The position numbers and the translations under genes were made by a program. The notes below the pieces were generated by a model that saw only the letters and a program-made list of their open reading frames with translations, had not been told where the DNA came from and ran no database searches. A stretch of 37,147 nt of DNA from Bacteroidia bacterium (GTDB lineage Bacteria; Bacteroidota; Bacteroidia; CAIKAF01), in the NCBI GenBank assembly GCA_016742095.1, contig JACVCJ010000036.1:1-37147 (forward strand), in the 5' to 3' direction. Below, in pieces: positions 17,179-25,330 of this stretch (the stretch's first letter is position 1; each line of letters opens with the position of its first letter).

Positions 17179-17925
17179 TCAGATCTTCCCGAACAAAGCC
17201 AGGAATTCGTCCTTCCTGCCGCGGCTCAGGGGCAGACAAACCCCGCTGCGGAGCATTACTTCGCCGCCTTCGCCCCGTATGTACTGGGCCACACAATGCA
17301 GGTTGATGATGTAACTCTTGTGTATACGAAAAAAGCGTTCGGGATCCAGCAGATCTTCAAAATGTACCAGCGATTTGCTCAGCAGGTGCTGGGTACCGTC
17401 CTGCATATATACATTGGTATAGTTCGATTCTGCCTCGCAGTACATAATTTCTTCGGGCCGTATGAACAGCAGTCCCTTCAGCGTGCTGAGACCGATGTAC
17501 GGCAGAGGACTGCCCTGTAAGGCCTGTTTCAGTACTTCTTTCTGGCGTTTGCTGCCGCTGTTGTCGGCCTGTTGTTCCCAGCGCTGCACGCAGGCTGTAA
17601 GTTCATCCGGTTCGATGGGCTTCAGCAGGTAATCGAACGCACTCAGTTTGATGGCCCGGATGGCATATTGATCGTAGGCCGTGGTAAAGATCACCCGGGT
17701 GGGGCCGGGCGGCAGCAGCTGCACCATATCGAGGCCGTTCATCAGGGGCATCTGTATGTCCACAAAGGCTAACTGTGGCTGCTCTTCCGCGATCAGGCGC
17801 AGCCCGTCCGCGCCGTTGAGCGCCGTGCCCGCCAGGGTCCAGCCGGGGAGATACTTTTTCAGGTAGATCTCCAGCGTGCGGATGCAGGCCGTTTCATCGT
17901 CGATTATGACCGCTTTTTTCAGCAT
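17179..17925 (-). CDS. LytTR-family response regulator (second system)
   Basis: A 248-residue response regulator. The receiver domain has Asp9-Asp10, phospho-acceptor Asp56 (LAFVDIQMP), TT at 81-82 and Lys102 (LLKP). The LytTR DNA-binding domain spans about 145-245 (MYCEAESNYTNV, FFRIHKSYIIN). I use the ATG at 17925 because it opens the conserved MLKKAVIIDDE strand; the upstream extension of the frame overlaps the kinase gene and is arginine-rich shadow sequence. The start lies inside the 3' end of the propeller kinase gene (7-base overlap), so the pair is a cognate, translationally coupled system. Confidence 0.93.
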   Translation of the reverse strand: MLKKAVIIDDETACIRTLEIYLKKYLPGWTLAGTALNGADGLRLIAEEQPQLAFVDIQMPLMNGLDMVQLLPPGPTRVIFTTAYDQYAIRAIKLSAFDYLLKPIEPDELTACVQRWEQQADNSGSKRQKEVLKQALQGSPLPYIGLSTLKGLLFIRPEEIMYCEAESNYTNVYMQDGTQHLLSKSLVHFEDLLDPERFFRIHKSYIINLHCVAQYIRGEGGEVMLRSGVCLPLSRGRKDEFLALFGKI

Positions 17926-20819
17926 TTTACGTTCAGGTAGATATGTACATGCGTACCGGCTGCTTCCCCGGCCGCATTTTTTATATCGGTAAAGATGAAA
18001 AAATTCCCCGGATCGGCCAGCTCCAGGCGCTCTTTTACAATGGTCAGCCCGTGGCTGGTATGCTTCCGGGATGCGGCACGTTTGCGGGCTTCTTCGCGGC
18101 CGATGCCGTCGTCTTCGATATGTATGCAAAGCATGCTGTCGTTCTTACGCTCGTAACGGATGCGCAGGGTGCCGCCTTCCGGGCGGTTTATGAGCCCGTG
18201 CCAGATGGCGTTCTCTACAAAAGGCTGCACCAGCAGGGGCGGTATTTCCGTGTGGGAGGTGTCCAGCTCCGGATCGATGTGCAGCTCCCAGCGGAAGCGG
18301 TGGCCGGTACGCTCGGATTCCAGTTGTATGTAAAGTTCCAGGTTTTCGATGTCGTCCTGCAATGAGACGCTCTCTTTACGGGTAAGATCGAGGGTGTTGC
18401 GGATGAGACGGCTGAATTTTCGTATATACAAAGAGGCCTCGTCCGTTTTATTGTCCAGCACCAGGCTGTTGATGGAATTGAGCGTGTTGAAAATAAAATG
18501 CGGGTTCATCTGGGAGCGCAGCGCCAGGTTCTCGGTCTCCTGTATGCGGCGGCGCAGCTGCTCCCGGCGGCGTATAGTACGTATGATGCCCTGTATGATG
18601 AGTCCGCCGAGAGAAACGGCGATCAGTATACAAAAAAGGAGAAAAGAGGGACTGTCATACCAGGCCGGCCGTATATAAATATCTACTTTTTCGGAAGCGA
18701 TCGTATACAGATCAAAAAGGCGTGCTTCCACGTGCAGGGTATAGTTTCCCGGGGGCAGGCGTTCAAAATAGATCTCTCCCGATTCCCCGGGCAATACGCG
18801 CATGGAACTGCGGTCGCCGTTCAGGTAGTACTGCAGTTGTACTTCCCGTGCGGGCAGCGAGGACTGGAGCCCTGCGTGCAGGTGTATAAAGTTACGGTTC
18901 GGATCAGGTTCCAGTTTTCGTATAGGATTCCCGGAAAGGTTGCCCGCTTCGCTGATGTGTATACGTACATTGGGTTTTCGCTCCCCGGGATGTATATACC
19001 ACCAGCTGCGCAGATCGGGCAACAGCCAGCTTCGGCTGCCGGGAATACGAACGGCGGCGCCGGGACGAACGGCACTTGCCGGTATGGGAACAAGTTCCCG
19101 GACAAGCGGTTCCCGGATATCGGGTATATACATCAAAGTCCGCTGATCCTGGAGGTACAGGGCCTGTGCTTTGCCCGGGTACGCGTGCCAGAGCGGCCGG
19201 TTGTGGAAGCTGAAAAGAAGTTCCGCACTTTTCTGACCGCCTGTAAAACGATACACACCGTCGGGTGTAAAGGCCAGTATACCGCGGCCCGAGGGGTGGG
19301 GCAGCAGCATTTTTATTTCGTAGGGAAATTCACTCAGCCCTTCCCGGCGGAACACACCGTCTTCATACCTTCCGTACAGGAAAAAGGAATAGTGGGCATG
19401 TATGTACAGGCGGCCTTCCCCGTCGAAAACGGCGTGTGTGTAATGTGTATACGTTTCATCGCTGAAACCTTCGAGCGGGGCCACTTTCCCGTTCTTCAGC
19501 AGGTAGATGCCACGGTCGCTCAGCAGCAGCGGTCTGTCCTGCGGATCGGCCGTGATGGCATTGATGCGGGTACGGTAAGCCTGCGGCGGAATGGGAAAAC
19601 CTTCGGCGCGGTCTTCGTATATACGGTATAGGATCTGGTTGTCTGCGGCCCAGAGCTCCTCGGCGCTCAGACCGATAGTCTGCAGCCCGGCCGGCATGTC
19701 CGGTATGCTCTGTATACTGTCCGGATGCATATACGAAAAAAGCCGGCCCGATCCGTCCAGGAAATACAGTTTACCCTTATAGGCTGTAAATGCAGAAGAT
19801 GGCGAAAGCTCAGCGGCTGGCCGTATGCCCAGCGGGTTATGATCGAGGGATATGCTACCCGCATAGCCGTTGCTGCCTGCGTAGTACAATACGTTATTGC
19901 GTATATGGACCCGGCGGATGTCGTTATCGGCCGGGGTGAACGTGTTCTCTTCGGCATGACGGAATCCACGCTCTTCCCGCCCGCGGGCGATATTCCAGGT
20001 ACGTATACCCCTGCCGGTCGTGGCGCAGTACAAATAGCCATTCCGTACGGCCATCTGATGAATATACGAATCCCGGGCGAACAGCGGCCGGGGCTCTTCT
20101 TCGTTCTGGCTTTGCCATACGCCGGCCGATGTGGCAAAATAGACATCCTTACCGTTTACAAGTATATCGCTTACTTCCAGGGCCTGTTCGCCGCTGTGAA
20201 AGAATGCCTTTTCCTCCACCTGTCTGCCGCTGAAGCGTAGCCGGAAGATACCCCGGTTCTCGGCATACCAGAGCTCTTTTTTTCCGCCGGACCAGTTCAC
20301 TTCCCGGAACCCGTTATAGCCTTTGCCCATATGGTATACCCGGTTCTCTGCCGGACAGTAGCGATACAGCGAGGCCTGGTTGTATCCCGTGTATATCCAG
20401 AGGCAGCCTTCGGGATCAAAACCCAGGGGCTGAAAATAGGCTTTCAGCGGCCTGTTGCGGTGATCGCGCAGGTCCTGGCGTTGCAGCAGTTCACTTTTTA
20501 ATGAATATACGTAAATTCCTTCCTGTGTGCCGATCCACAGTTTTTCGTTCTTTTCGGGTACAATGGCCGTAATATACGCGTTGAATGCCTCCTTGCCGTG
20601 ATATACAGGCACTACTTCGCCGCCCCTCAGCAGGAACAGGCCTTTTTCGGTGCCGATCCAGAGCCGTCCGTCCTCAGCGGCATACAGCACCCGCGGCGGA
20701 TAGGGCGGCAATCCCTGTTCCGTACCCCTGTTGTGCGCAATGCCCGTAAAATCCTGTGCCGGCAGGTATGGCAGCGGTAACAGGAATAACAGCGTAAAAA
20801 GCAGTATCTTTCGTTTCAT
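17919..20819 (-). CDS. Sensor histidine kinase with periplasmic beta-propeller and LytS-type kinase domain
   Basis: A 966-residue inner-membrane sensor. The signal peptide MKRKILLFTLLFLLPLPYLPAQ is followed by a large periplasmic region (about 25-610) of two-component-regulator propeller repeats (blocks such as GLPPYPPRVLYAAEDGRLWI, KLWIGTQEGIYVY). A Y_Y_Y-like beta-sandwich (about 625-715) precedes one transmembrane helix (about 726-746) and a short coiled coil. The His_kinase domain has His774 in QMNPHFIFNTLNS, and a HATPase follows (VQPFVENAIWHG; DDGIGREEA). The ectodomain matches hybrid two-component sensors that detect glycans, but the output goes through a separate LytTR protein. It is divergent from a secreted GH5 glycosidase, which suggests, without proof, that it senses a carbohydrate. 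Confidence 0.93.
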   Translation of the reverse strand: MKRKILLFTLLFLLPLPYLPAQDFTGIAHNRGTEQGLPPYPPRVLYAAEDGRLWIGTEKGLFLLRGGEVVPVYHGKEAFNAYITAIVPEKNEKLWIGTQEGIYVYSLKSELLQRQDLRDHRNRPLKAYFQPLGFDPEGCLWIYTGYNQASLYRYCPAENRVYHMGKGYNGFREVNWSGGKKELWYAENRGIFRLRFSGRQVEEKAFFHSGEQALEVSDILVNGKDVYFATSAGVWQSQNEEEPRPLFARDSYIHQMAVRNGYLYCATTGRGIRTWNIARGREERGFRHAEENTFTPADNDIRRVHIRNNVLYYAGSNGYAGSISLDHNPLGIRPAAELSPSSAFTAYKGKLYFLDGSGRLFSYMHPDSIQSIPDMPAGLQTIGLSAEELWAADNQILYRIYEDRAEGFPIPPQAYRTRINAITADPQDRPLLLSDRGIYLLKNGKVAPLEGFSDETYTHYTHAVFDGEGRLYIHAHYSFFLYGRYEDGVFRREGLSEFPYEIKMLLPHPSGRGILAFTPDGVYRFTGGQKSAELLFSFHNRPLWHAYPGKAQALYLQDQRTLMYIPDIREPLVRELVPIPASAVRPGAAVRIPGSRSWLLPDLRSWWYIHPGERKPNVRIHISEAGNLSGNPIRKLEPDPNRNFIHLHAGLQSSLPAREVQLQYYLNGDRSSMRVLPGESGEIYFERLPPGNYTLHVEARLFDLYTIASEKVDIYIRPAWYDSPSFLLFCILIAVSLGGLIIQGIIRTIRRREQLRRRIQETENLALRSQMNPHFIFNTLNSINSLVLDNKTDEASLYIRKFSRLIRNTLDLTRKESVSLQDDIENLELYIQLESERTGHRFRWELHIDPELDTSHTEIPPLLVQPFVENAIWHGLINRPEGGTLRIRYERKNDSMLCIHIEDDGIGREEARKRAASRKHTSHGLTIVKERLELADPGNFFIFTDIKNAAGEAAGTHVHIYLNVKC

Positions 20820-20830
20820 ACGGGGTATTT

Positions 20831-20838
20831 CAAAGGTA
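20831..20838 (-). promoter_or_regulatory. -7 box TACCTTTG of the propeller kinase operon
   Basis: An exact TAnnTTTG match on the minus strand ends 12 bases upstream of the kinase ATG, which implies a very short leader. Confidence 0.7.
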
Positions 20839-20924
20839 AGTTATTGTTTGCGAATCTGCATCCCGCACACAAATACATACCCGCATTTCACACACTGAAC
20901 CGGGCCGCTGACGCAATGCCGGGT

Positions 20925-20936
20925 GCAGGTACCTGC
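20925..20936. promoter_or_regulatory. 12-bp perfect palindrome upstream of the GH5 gene
   Basis: GCAGGTACCTGC is a perfect palindrome in the divergent kinase/GH5 intergenic region, ending nine bases before a possible -7 box. It is a candidate operator; the cognate protein is unknown. Confidence 0.4.
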
Positions 20937-20945
20937 GGAACGGGC

Positions 20946-20953
20946 TACTTTTA
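20946..20953 (+). promoter_or_regulatory. Possible -7 box TACTTTTA of the GH5 gene
   Basis: The match to TAnnTTTG has one mismatch and lies 20 bases before the ATG. No clear -33 element is visible; the palindrome occupies that area. Confidence 0.35.
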
Positions 20954-20973
20954 TACCCTAAAATACAGGAAGG

Positions 20974-22254
20974 ATGAAAAAAGTATATGTAGTATGTGGT
21001 TTGATGGCCGCGCTGAGCATGGCCCCGGCCTTCGGGCAGGAAGAGACGATGTATGTAACGGGGAATACCCTGTACGATGTGTGCGGCAATGCCGTGGTGA
21101 TGCAGGGCGTGAACCATGCGCCCTATAACTGGGGCTGGTCGCCGGCCTATAATGTGTTCCCGGAGATTGAAAAAACGGGTTCCAATACCGTGCGTATCGC
21201 CTGGTACACCTCGCAGGCCTCGGGCGGGGGAGCGCCCGCGTATGCCGACCTAAGCCTGCTCGATTCGGCCATTACGCGCTGTGCCGCCGCTAAAATGATC
21301 CCTGTGCTCGAACTCCACGATCATACCTGTATGAACGATTCGGCGCAGTTCATCAGTATGGTTTCCTTTTTTACCCAGCCCGCGGTACAGCAGATCGTAC
21401 ACAAGCACCGCAGCTACCTGGTGCTGAACCTGGCCAACGAAGCCCTGCACGTAATGTGGGGCGGCACGGTGCAGCGCTACGTTAATATATATACGAAAGC
21501 GATCGGTATGGTCCGTGATGCGGATATTCACGTGCCCCTGATGATCGATGCGCCGGACTGCGGGCAGCACCTCGACGTATTTCAGCAGGCCGGGCAGCAG
21601 CTGAAAGATGCCGATCCGGACGATAATATTATTTTTTCGGCGCATGCCTACTGGAGCGCCTATGCCAATAATATGGACAGTGTAAGTGTGCGGGCCAAAC
21701 TACAGGCCGCTGTGAACACAGGGTTCTGTTATGTACTGGGCGAAGTGGCCAACCGCCAGTCCGACGGTAACGACGAATGTGCCTATACGCTTAACTACGG
21801 GCCCCTGCTGCGTATTGCCCGGGAAATGCAGATCGGCTACCTGGTATGGTCCTGGGACAATGATGTGTGCGCCCCGCGGGCGATGTCCTCCAACGGTATG
21901 TTCAGTCAGCTTACGCCCTATGGCTCGGATATGGTAAATAATGCAGGTTACGGACTGCTGCTCAGCGAACGTTCGCCCTGGCTGGCGGCGGGAATGGAAT
22001 GTGCGCCGGGTACCGGTCTGGCAGAACATGAAATGGCGCAGTACTTTACCGTGTCCAAAAACAGCGACCGCCTGTATGTACACTCATCCTACAAAGGAGA
22101 TGCCTCGCTGCAGCTGCTTTCCATGGACGGCAAGGTATTGTATAACGGACGTATGGCCGCTTTTTCGGAACTGTCCGTGCAGGACACCTGGACGGGTATC
22201 AAAATTGTAAAGATACAGACCTCAGAAGGAATGTATATACGCAAAATATTCTGA
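20974..22254 (+). CDS. Secreted GH5-family glycoside hydrolase with T9SS sorting domain
   Basis: A 426-residue exported enzyme with a Sec signal (MKKVYVVCGLMAALSMAPAFGQ). The catalytic barrel spans about 25-340. Family marks are MQGVNHAPYNW, NTVRIAW (Arg74), LELHDHT, the acid/base Glu156 in LNLANEAL, HAYW (224-227) and the nucleophile Glu257 in VLGEVAN, then WSWDND. The fold most resembles the GH5 beta-mannanase or endoglucanase branch; the exact substrate is not decided by sequence. The usual NEP is NEA here. Residues about 355-426 (AQYFTVSKNSD..., ending in MYIRKIF) look like a type A T9SS sorting domain, so it is inferred to be placed on or outside the cell surface. It is divergent from the propeller sensor kinase. 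Confidence 0.87.
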   Translation: MKKVYVVCGLMAALSMAPAFGQEETMYVTGNTLYDVCGNAVVMQGVNHAPYNWGWSPAYNVFPEIEKTGSNTVRIAWYTSQASGGGAPAYADLSLLDSAITRCAAAKMIPVLELHDHTCMNDSAQFISMVSFFTQPAVQQIVHKHRSYLVLNLANEALHVMWGGTVQRYVNIYTKAIGMVRDADIHVPLMIDAPDCGQHLDVFQQAGQQLKDADPDDNIIFSAHAYWSAYANNMDSVSVRAKLQAAVNTGFCYVLGEVANRQSDGNDECAYTLNYGPLLRIAREMQIGYLVWSWDNDVCAPRAMSSNGMFSQLTPYGSDMVNNAGYGLLLSERSPWLAAGMECAPGTGLAEHEMAQYFTVSKNSDRLYVHSSYKGDASLQLLSMDGKVLYNGRMAAFSELSVQDTWTGIKIVKIQTSEGMYIRKIF

Positions 22255-22307
22255 TCGTATATACTAAAACACTCCTTTTGTGGAATATATAATTATTATA
22301 TGAAATT

Positions 22308-22345
22308 GCCGGTGGATTCACTATACGGACCTGCCGGCTTTTCTT
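22308..22345 (+). terminator. Probable terminator of the GH5 gene
   Basis: GCCGG (22308-22312) pairs with CCGGC (22334-22338) and is followed by TTTTCTTT. The stem is short with an interior mismatch. The remaining intergenic sequence to the tetR stop (about 75 bases) holds a small hairpin, CTGCAT/ATGCAG (22366-22381), with no clear role. Confidence 0.5.
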
Positions 22346-22419
22346 TATACACAGGCGTTTCAGCACTGCATGAAGATGCAGCGTAAACCTTAAAATATTA
22401 CCTGGAAAAAGAGGAAAAA

Positions 22420-22968
22420 TTATTTCTTCTTTTTGCGGTAAAGCAGGCTTTTGAGGTAAGCTGAAAAGTAGGTGCTGCCGGCCGATTCATTGCGGCAACT
22501 GCGGAATATGCTCCACAGTACGTCCATCACCACGCGTTTGTTCAGCGCGGAAAAGGTCCGGTGCTCCAGTTTACGGAAAGGCTCGGTCCTGTTCAGGTCC
22601 AGGGCGTCTTCCAGTATGTTTTCAATTTCGTAATAGCTGTATTTCCCTTTGTTCAGGGCTACAAAGCCAACCTCGGGCATTGTTTTCAGCGTGTCGAAAA
22701 GCGCATTGAGCACTGTATCCGGTGTTTTATCCGCCATATTTTCCAGCACGCGCAGCTTCTGCAGCAGTATGCCAAATAATTCCTCCAGGATTTCGTCCTT
22801 GGAATTATAGAAATTATACACGGTTGCCCGGGAAATATTGGCTTCCCTGGCAATTAACTCGATGGACACAGCTTCAAATCCGGATTGGGAGAATTGTTCT
22901 GATGCAACTTTTAGGATTTCGTTCAGCGTTTTCTGCTGAGTTTTGCTTGGATTTTTGATTTTGGACAT
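22420..22968 (-). CDS. TetR/AcrR-family transcriptional regulator
   Basis: A 182-residue one-component repressor-type regulator. The N-terminal helix-turn-helix (about residues 14-60) has the family pattern ILKVASEQFSQSGFEAVSIE, then IAREANISRATVYNFYNSKDEIL. The C-terminal ligand-binding domain (about 65-175) is not similar to any subfamily I can name, and the protein ends in a lysine-rich tail. It lies 57 bases downstream of prfC on the same strand. A 13-bp palindrome between the genes (22983-22995) suggests autoregulation from its own promoter. The ligand and other targets are unknown; no efflux or lipid genes lie adjacent. Confidence 0.92.
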   Translation of the reverse strand: MSKIKNPSKTQQKTLNEILKVASEQFSQSGFEAVSIELIAREANISRATVYNFYNSKDEILEELFGILLQKLRVLENMADKTPDTVLNALFDTLKTMPEVGFVALNKGKYSYYEIENILEDALDLNRTEPFRKLEHRTFSALNKRVVMDVLWSIFRSCRNESAGSTYFSAYLKSLLYRKKKK

Positions 22969-22982
22969 CGATTTCCTCTACA

Positions 22983-22995
22983 ATTACCGTGTAAT
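22983..22995. promoter_or_regulatory. Candidate TetR operator upstream of tetR
   Basis: ATTAC-CGT-GTAAT is a perfect 13-bp palindrome 15 bases before the tetR ATG. It is enclosed by a wider inverted pair, CTCTAC (22976-22981) and GTAGAG (23008-23013). Position and size fit autoregulation by the adjacent TetR protein. Confidence 0.5.
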
Positions 22996-23025
22996 AATAC
23001 GAATAAAGTAGAGAATTGAAAAAAA

Positions 23026-24624
23026 TTATCCGGCAATTTCCGTTTTAAATTCACTGGTGCTGTGAAACACGATCTCCGGGTAGTCCTGTTTTGCCATGTT
23101 CAGCATCCACGCACTGGGCGCGAGAAACACGGGGTTATCGTCTTTATCATAGGCAATTTGGCCCTGTTTTACACGAATAAATTCCTGAATTTTTTCTGCA
23201 TTTTCGCTGGTGAGCCAAAGGGCTTTATGAAAGGCCATGGACTCGAACCTACATTTGGCCCCGTACTCATGTTCGAGTCGGTACTGGATCACTTCGAACT
23301 GCAGGTCGCCCACGGTGCCTACTATTTTACGGTTGCCGGGCTGCATCACAAAAAGCTGGGCAACGCCCTCGTCGGTCAGCTGCCGTATCCCTTTTTCCAG
23401 CTGCTTGGTCTTCATCGGGTCCATATTGATCAGTTCCCTGAAAATTTCGGGACTGAAGCTCGGTATGCCGCGGAACTGCATGTTCTCGCCTTCGGTGAGC
23501 GTATCGCCGATCTTGAAGTTCCCCGTGTCGTACAGGCCGATCACATCGCCCGGCCAGGCCTCGTCGATCACGTTCTTATCCGATGCCATGAACGAGGTAG
23601 GATTGCTGAAGCGCATTTCCTGGTTGAGGCGGGTGTGTTTGTAGAATTTTCCGCGCTGGAACATGCCGCTTACGATACGCAGGAAGGCGATGCGGTCGCG
23701 GTGACGCGGGTCCAGGTTGGCGTGTATCTTGAAAATGAAACCGGAAAATTTGGCTTCGTCCGGCTCCACGTTGCGTACATCGGTAGTGCGGCCGATGGGT
23801 GTGGGCGAAATGCGTATAAAGGTCTCGAGCAGTTCCTTTACCCCGAAATTGTTCAGGGCTGAACCGAAGAACACCGGTGCCGTTTCCCCGGCCAGGTATT
23901 TCTGCTGGTCGAACGGGTCGTACACGCCTTCGATCAGCTCTACGTCCGTGCGCAGCTGATCGGCCGGGCCTTTGCCGATGATCGTGTCCAGCTCCGGCGA
24001 ATGGATATCTTCAATATTTACTACCTCTTTTTCAATTTTGGTCTTATTGGCGGCAAACAGGTTCAGGCTTTTGTCGTACAGGTTGTAAACGCCCTGGAAA
24101 CGGGAGCCGATACCGATGGGCCAGGCCAGGGGACGCACGCGGATATTGAGCTTGCTCTCCAGTTCGTCCAGCAGGTCGAAGGGGTCCTGTCCCTCGCGGT
24201 CCATCTTATTAATGAATACGATCACGGGTATATTGCGCATGCGGCATACTTCCATCAGGCGTTCGGTCTGGGCCTCCACGCCGTTGGCGGCGTCTATGAC
24301 CAGTATTACAGAGTCTACCGCGGTAAGCGTGCGGTAGGTGTCTTCAGCAAAGTCTTTGTGACCCGGTGTATCCAGCAGGTTGATCTTGGCGCCCAGGTAT
24401 TCAAAGGCCATCACCGAGGTGGCCACGGAGATACCCCTTTGTTTTTCGATCTCCATAAAGTCGGAGGTGGCCGTTTTTTTGATCTTGTTCGATTTTACGG
24501 CCCCGGCGGTCTGTATGGCTCCCCCGAACAGCAGCAGCTTTTCGGTGAGTGTCGTTTTACCCGCATCGGGGTGCGAAATAATGGCAAATGTCCGGCGCTT
24601 TTGTATTTCTTGTTCCAGGCTCAT
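23026..24624 (-). CDS. prfC: Peptide chain release factor 3
   Basis: A 532-residue translational GTPase that recycles RF1/RF2 from the ribosome after peptide release. G1 SHPDAGKTT lies at residues 17-25. G2 is the [10 protein letters not shown] segment, G3 DTPGHKDF, G4 NKMDRE, and G5 lies in the following WPIG region. The EF-Tu-like domain II and the RF3-type C-terminal domain follow ([17 protein letters not shown]). I start at ATG 24624: the longer open frame adds an arginine-rich extension that overlaps the neighbouring gene, and a TACCTTTG box ends four bases before this ATG. The message is probably leaderless. Confidence 0.97.
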   Translation of the reverse strand: MSLEQEIQKRRTFAIISHPDAGKTTLTEKLLLFGGAIQTAGAVKSNKIKKTATSDFMEIEKQRGISVATSVMAFEYLGAKINLLDTPGHKDFAEDTYRTLTAVDSVILVIDAANGVEAQTERLMEVCRMRNIPVIVFINKMDREGQDPFDLLDELESKLNIRVRPLAWPIGIGSRFQGVYNLYDKSLNLFAANKTKIEKEVVNIEDIHSPELDTIIGKGPADQLRTDVELIEGVYDPFDQQKYLAGETAPVFFGSALNNFGVKELLETFIRISPTPIGRTTDVRNVEPDEAKFSGFIFKIHANLDPRHRDRIAFLRIVSGMFQRGKFYKHTRLNQEMRFSNPTSFMASDKNVIDEAWPGDVIGLYDTGNFKIGDTLTEGENMQFRGIPSFSPEIFRELINMDPMKTKQLEKGIRQLTDEGVAQLFVMQPGNRKIVGTVGDLQFEVIQYRLEHEYGAKCRFESMAFHKALWLTSENAEKIQEFIRVKQGQIAYDKDDNPVFLAPSAWMLNMAKQDYPEIVFHSTSEFKTEIAG

Positions 24625-24628
24625 GCCG

Positions 24629-24636
24629 CAAAGGTA
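24629..24636 (-). promoter_or_regulatory. -7 box TACCTTTG of prfC
   Basis: An exact TAnnTTTG match ends only four bases before the ATG at 24624, so transcription should begin at or next to the A of the start codon. The rest of the promoter lies inside the 3' end of the WbqC-like gene. Confidence 0.75.
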
Positions 24637-24644
24637 GCTATTCC

Positions 24645-25262
24645 TTACAAAAATCGAAGTCTTGCCGCACGTCCTTCGTGGAATAAGAGGTCGAGTATGG
24701 AAAGATCGCCGGTAAAACCGTGCCGGGCGCTGAAAAGCTGCGGGTAAGGCCCGATACCGGAAATACGTTCGGCTTTGGGAGAGAAGGCTTTGCGGTGATC
24801 GGTATCTGCCGGCCCGGCCTCTGTATATACTTCGGTGAAATGTGTGCATTTATCACTGAATCCCAGTTCTTCCAGGCACCAGGCCAGGGCTTCGCGGCTC
24901 AGATCGCAGAGGGACGCCGGCTCTGCCTGCAGCATGGCATTGATCTCCGGACCGTAATAGGCATAAAAAGGCGTATTGGCATAGGCGGTCTTTAAAGCTC
25001 CCGTGTGCTGCTGTACCCACTTTTCGGCATAGGAAACCTGTACCTGCTGCAGCGGCATTTTTTCATTTTTGCCCTTGCTCAGCGGCACGATCAGTACTTC
25101 GCGTCCGTTGGGCCCGCATATCTCGTAACGGTTACGGAAACTCTGCTTTACAAAATATTCGCCCGTATCGATCAGCGGATCGGTCGCCGCACACAATGCC
25201 TTTATATACGACAGCGGCGGAAACAGGAACAGGGGAAATATCTGCCGGGATTCGGAACTCAT
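24645..25262 (-). CDS. WbqC-like family protein
   Basis: A protein of about 205 residues resembling the WbqC family, whose members occur in polysaccharide or O-antigen regions and are often singletons in Bacteroidota; the biochemical role is not established. Visible family-like blocks are [10 protein letters not shown] near the start, [37 protein letters not shown], and [13 protein letters not shown] followed by a [11 protein letters not shown] segment. I chose ATG 25262: the frame extends upstream only into the terminator hairpin of lepB, which argues against a longer protein. It lies between lepB and prfC on the same strand. Confidence 0.8.
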   Translation of the reverse strand: MSSESRQIFPLFLFPPLSYIKALCAATDPLIDTGEYFVKQSFRNRYEICGPNGREVLIVPLSKGKNEKMPLQQVQVSYAEKWVQQHTGALKTAYANTPFYAYYGPEINAMLQAEPASLCDLSREALAWCLEELGFSDKCTHFTEVYTEAGPADTDHRKAFSPKAERISGIGPYPQLFSARHGFTGDLSILDLLFHEGRAARLRFL

Positions 25263-25280
25263 GGGTATCTGTATAAAAGA

Positions 25281-25312
25281 AAAAGAGATAACCGCTTGCA
25301 ATTATCTCTTTT
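25281..25312 (-). terminator. Terminator of lepB
   Basis: On the minus strand, AAAAGAGATAA (complement of 25302-25312) and its complement at 25281-25291 form an 11-bp stem with a 10-base loop, followed by TCTTTT. It lies about 20 bases past the lepB stop. Confidence 0.8.
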
Positions 25313-25330
25313 CCGGAATGTTTTTCGTGT

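Noticed and set aside
17926-18129. N-terminal extension of the second LytTR regulator
   Set aside because: It lies wholly within the kinase gene in another frame and has no similarity to receiver domains.
22290-22306. AT-rich near-palindrome (ATATATAATTATTATAT) after the GH5 gene
   Set aside because: It is imperfect, low-complexity and just before the terminator stem. I see no reason to assign a function.
24625-24849. N-terminal extension of prfC by 75 residues
   Set aside because: It overlaps the WbqC-like gene, is arginine-rich, and lies upstream of the TACCTTTG promoter box. RF3 begins at MSLEQEI.
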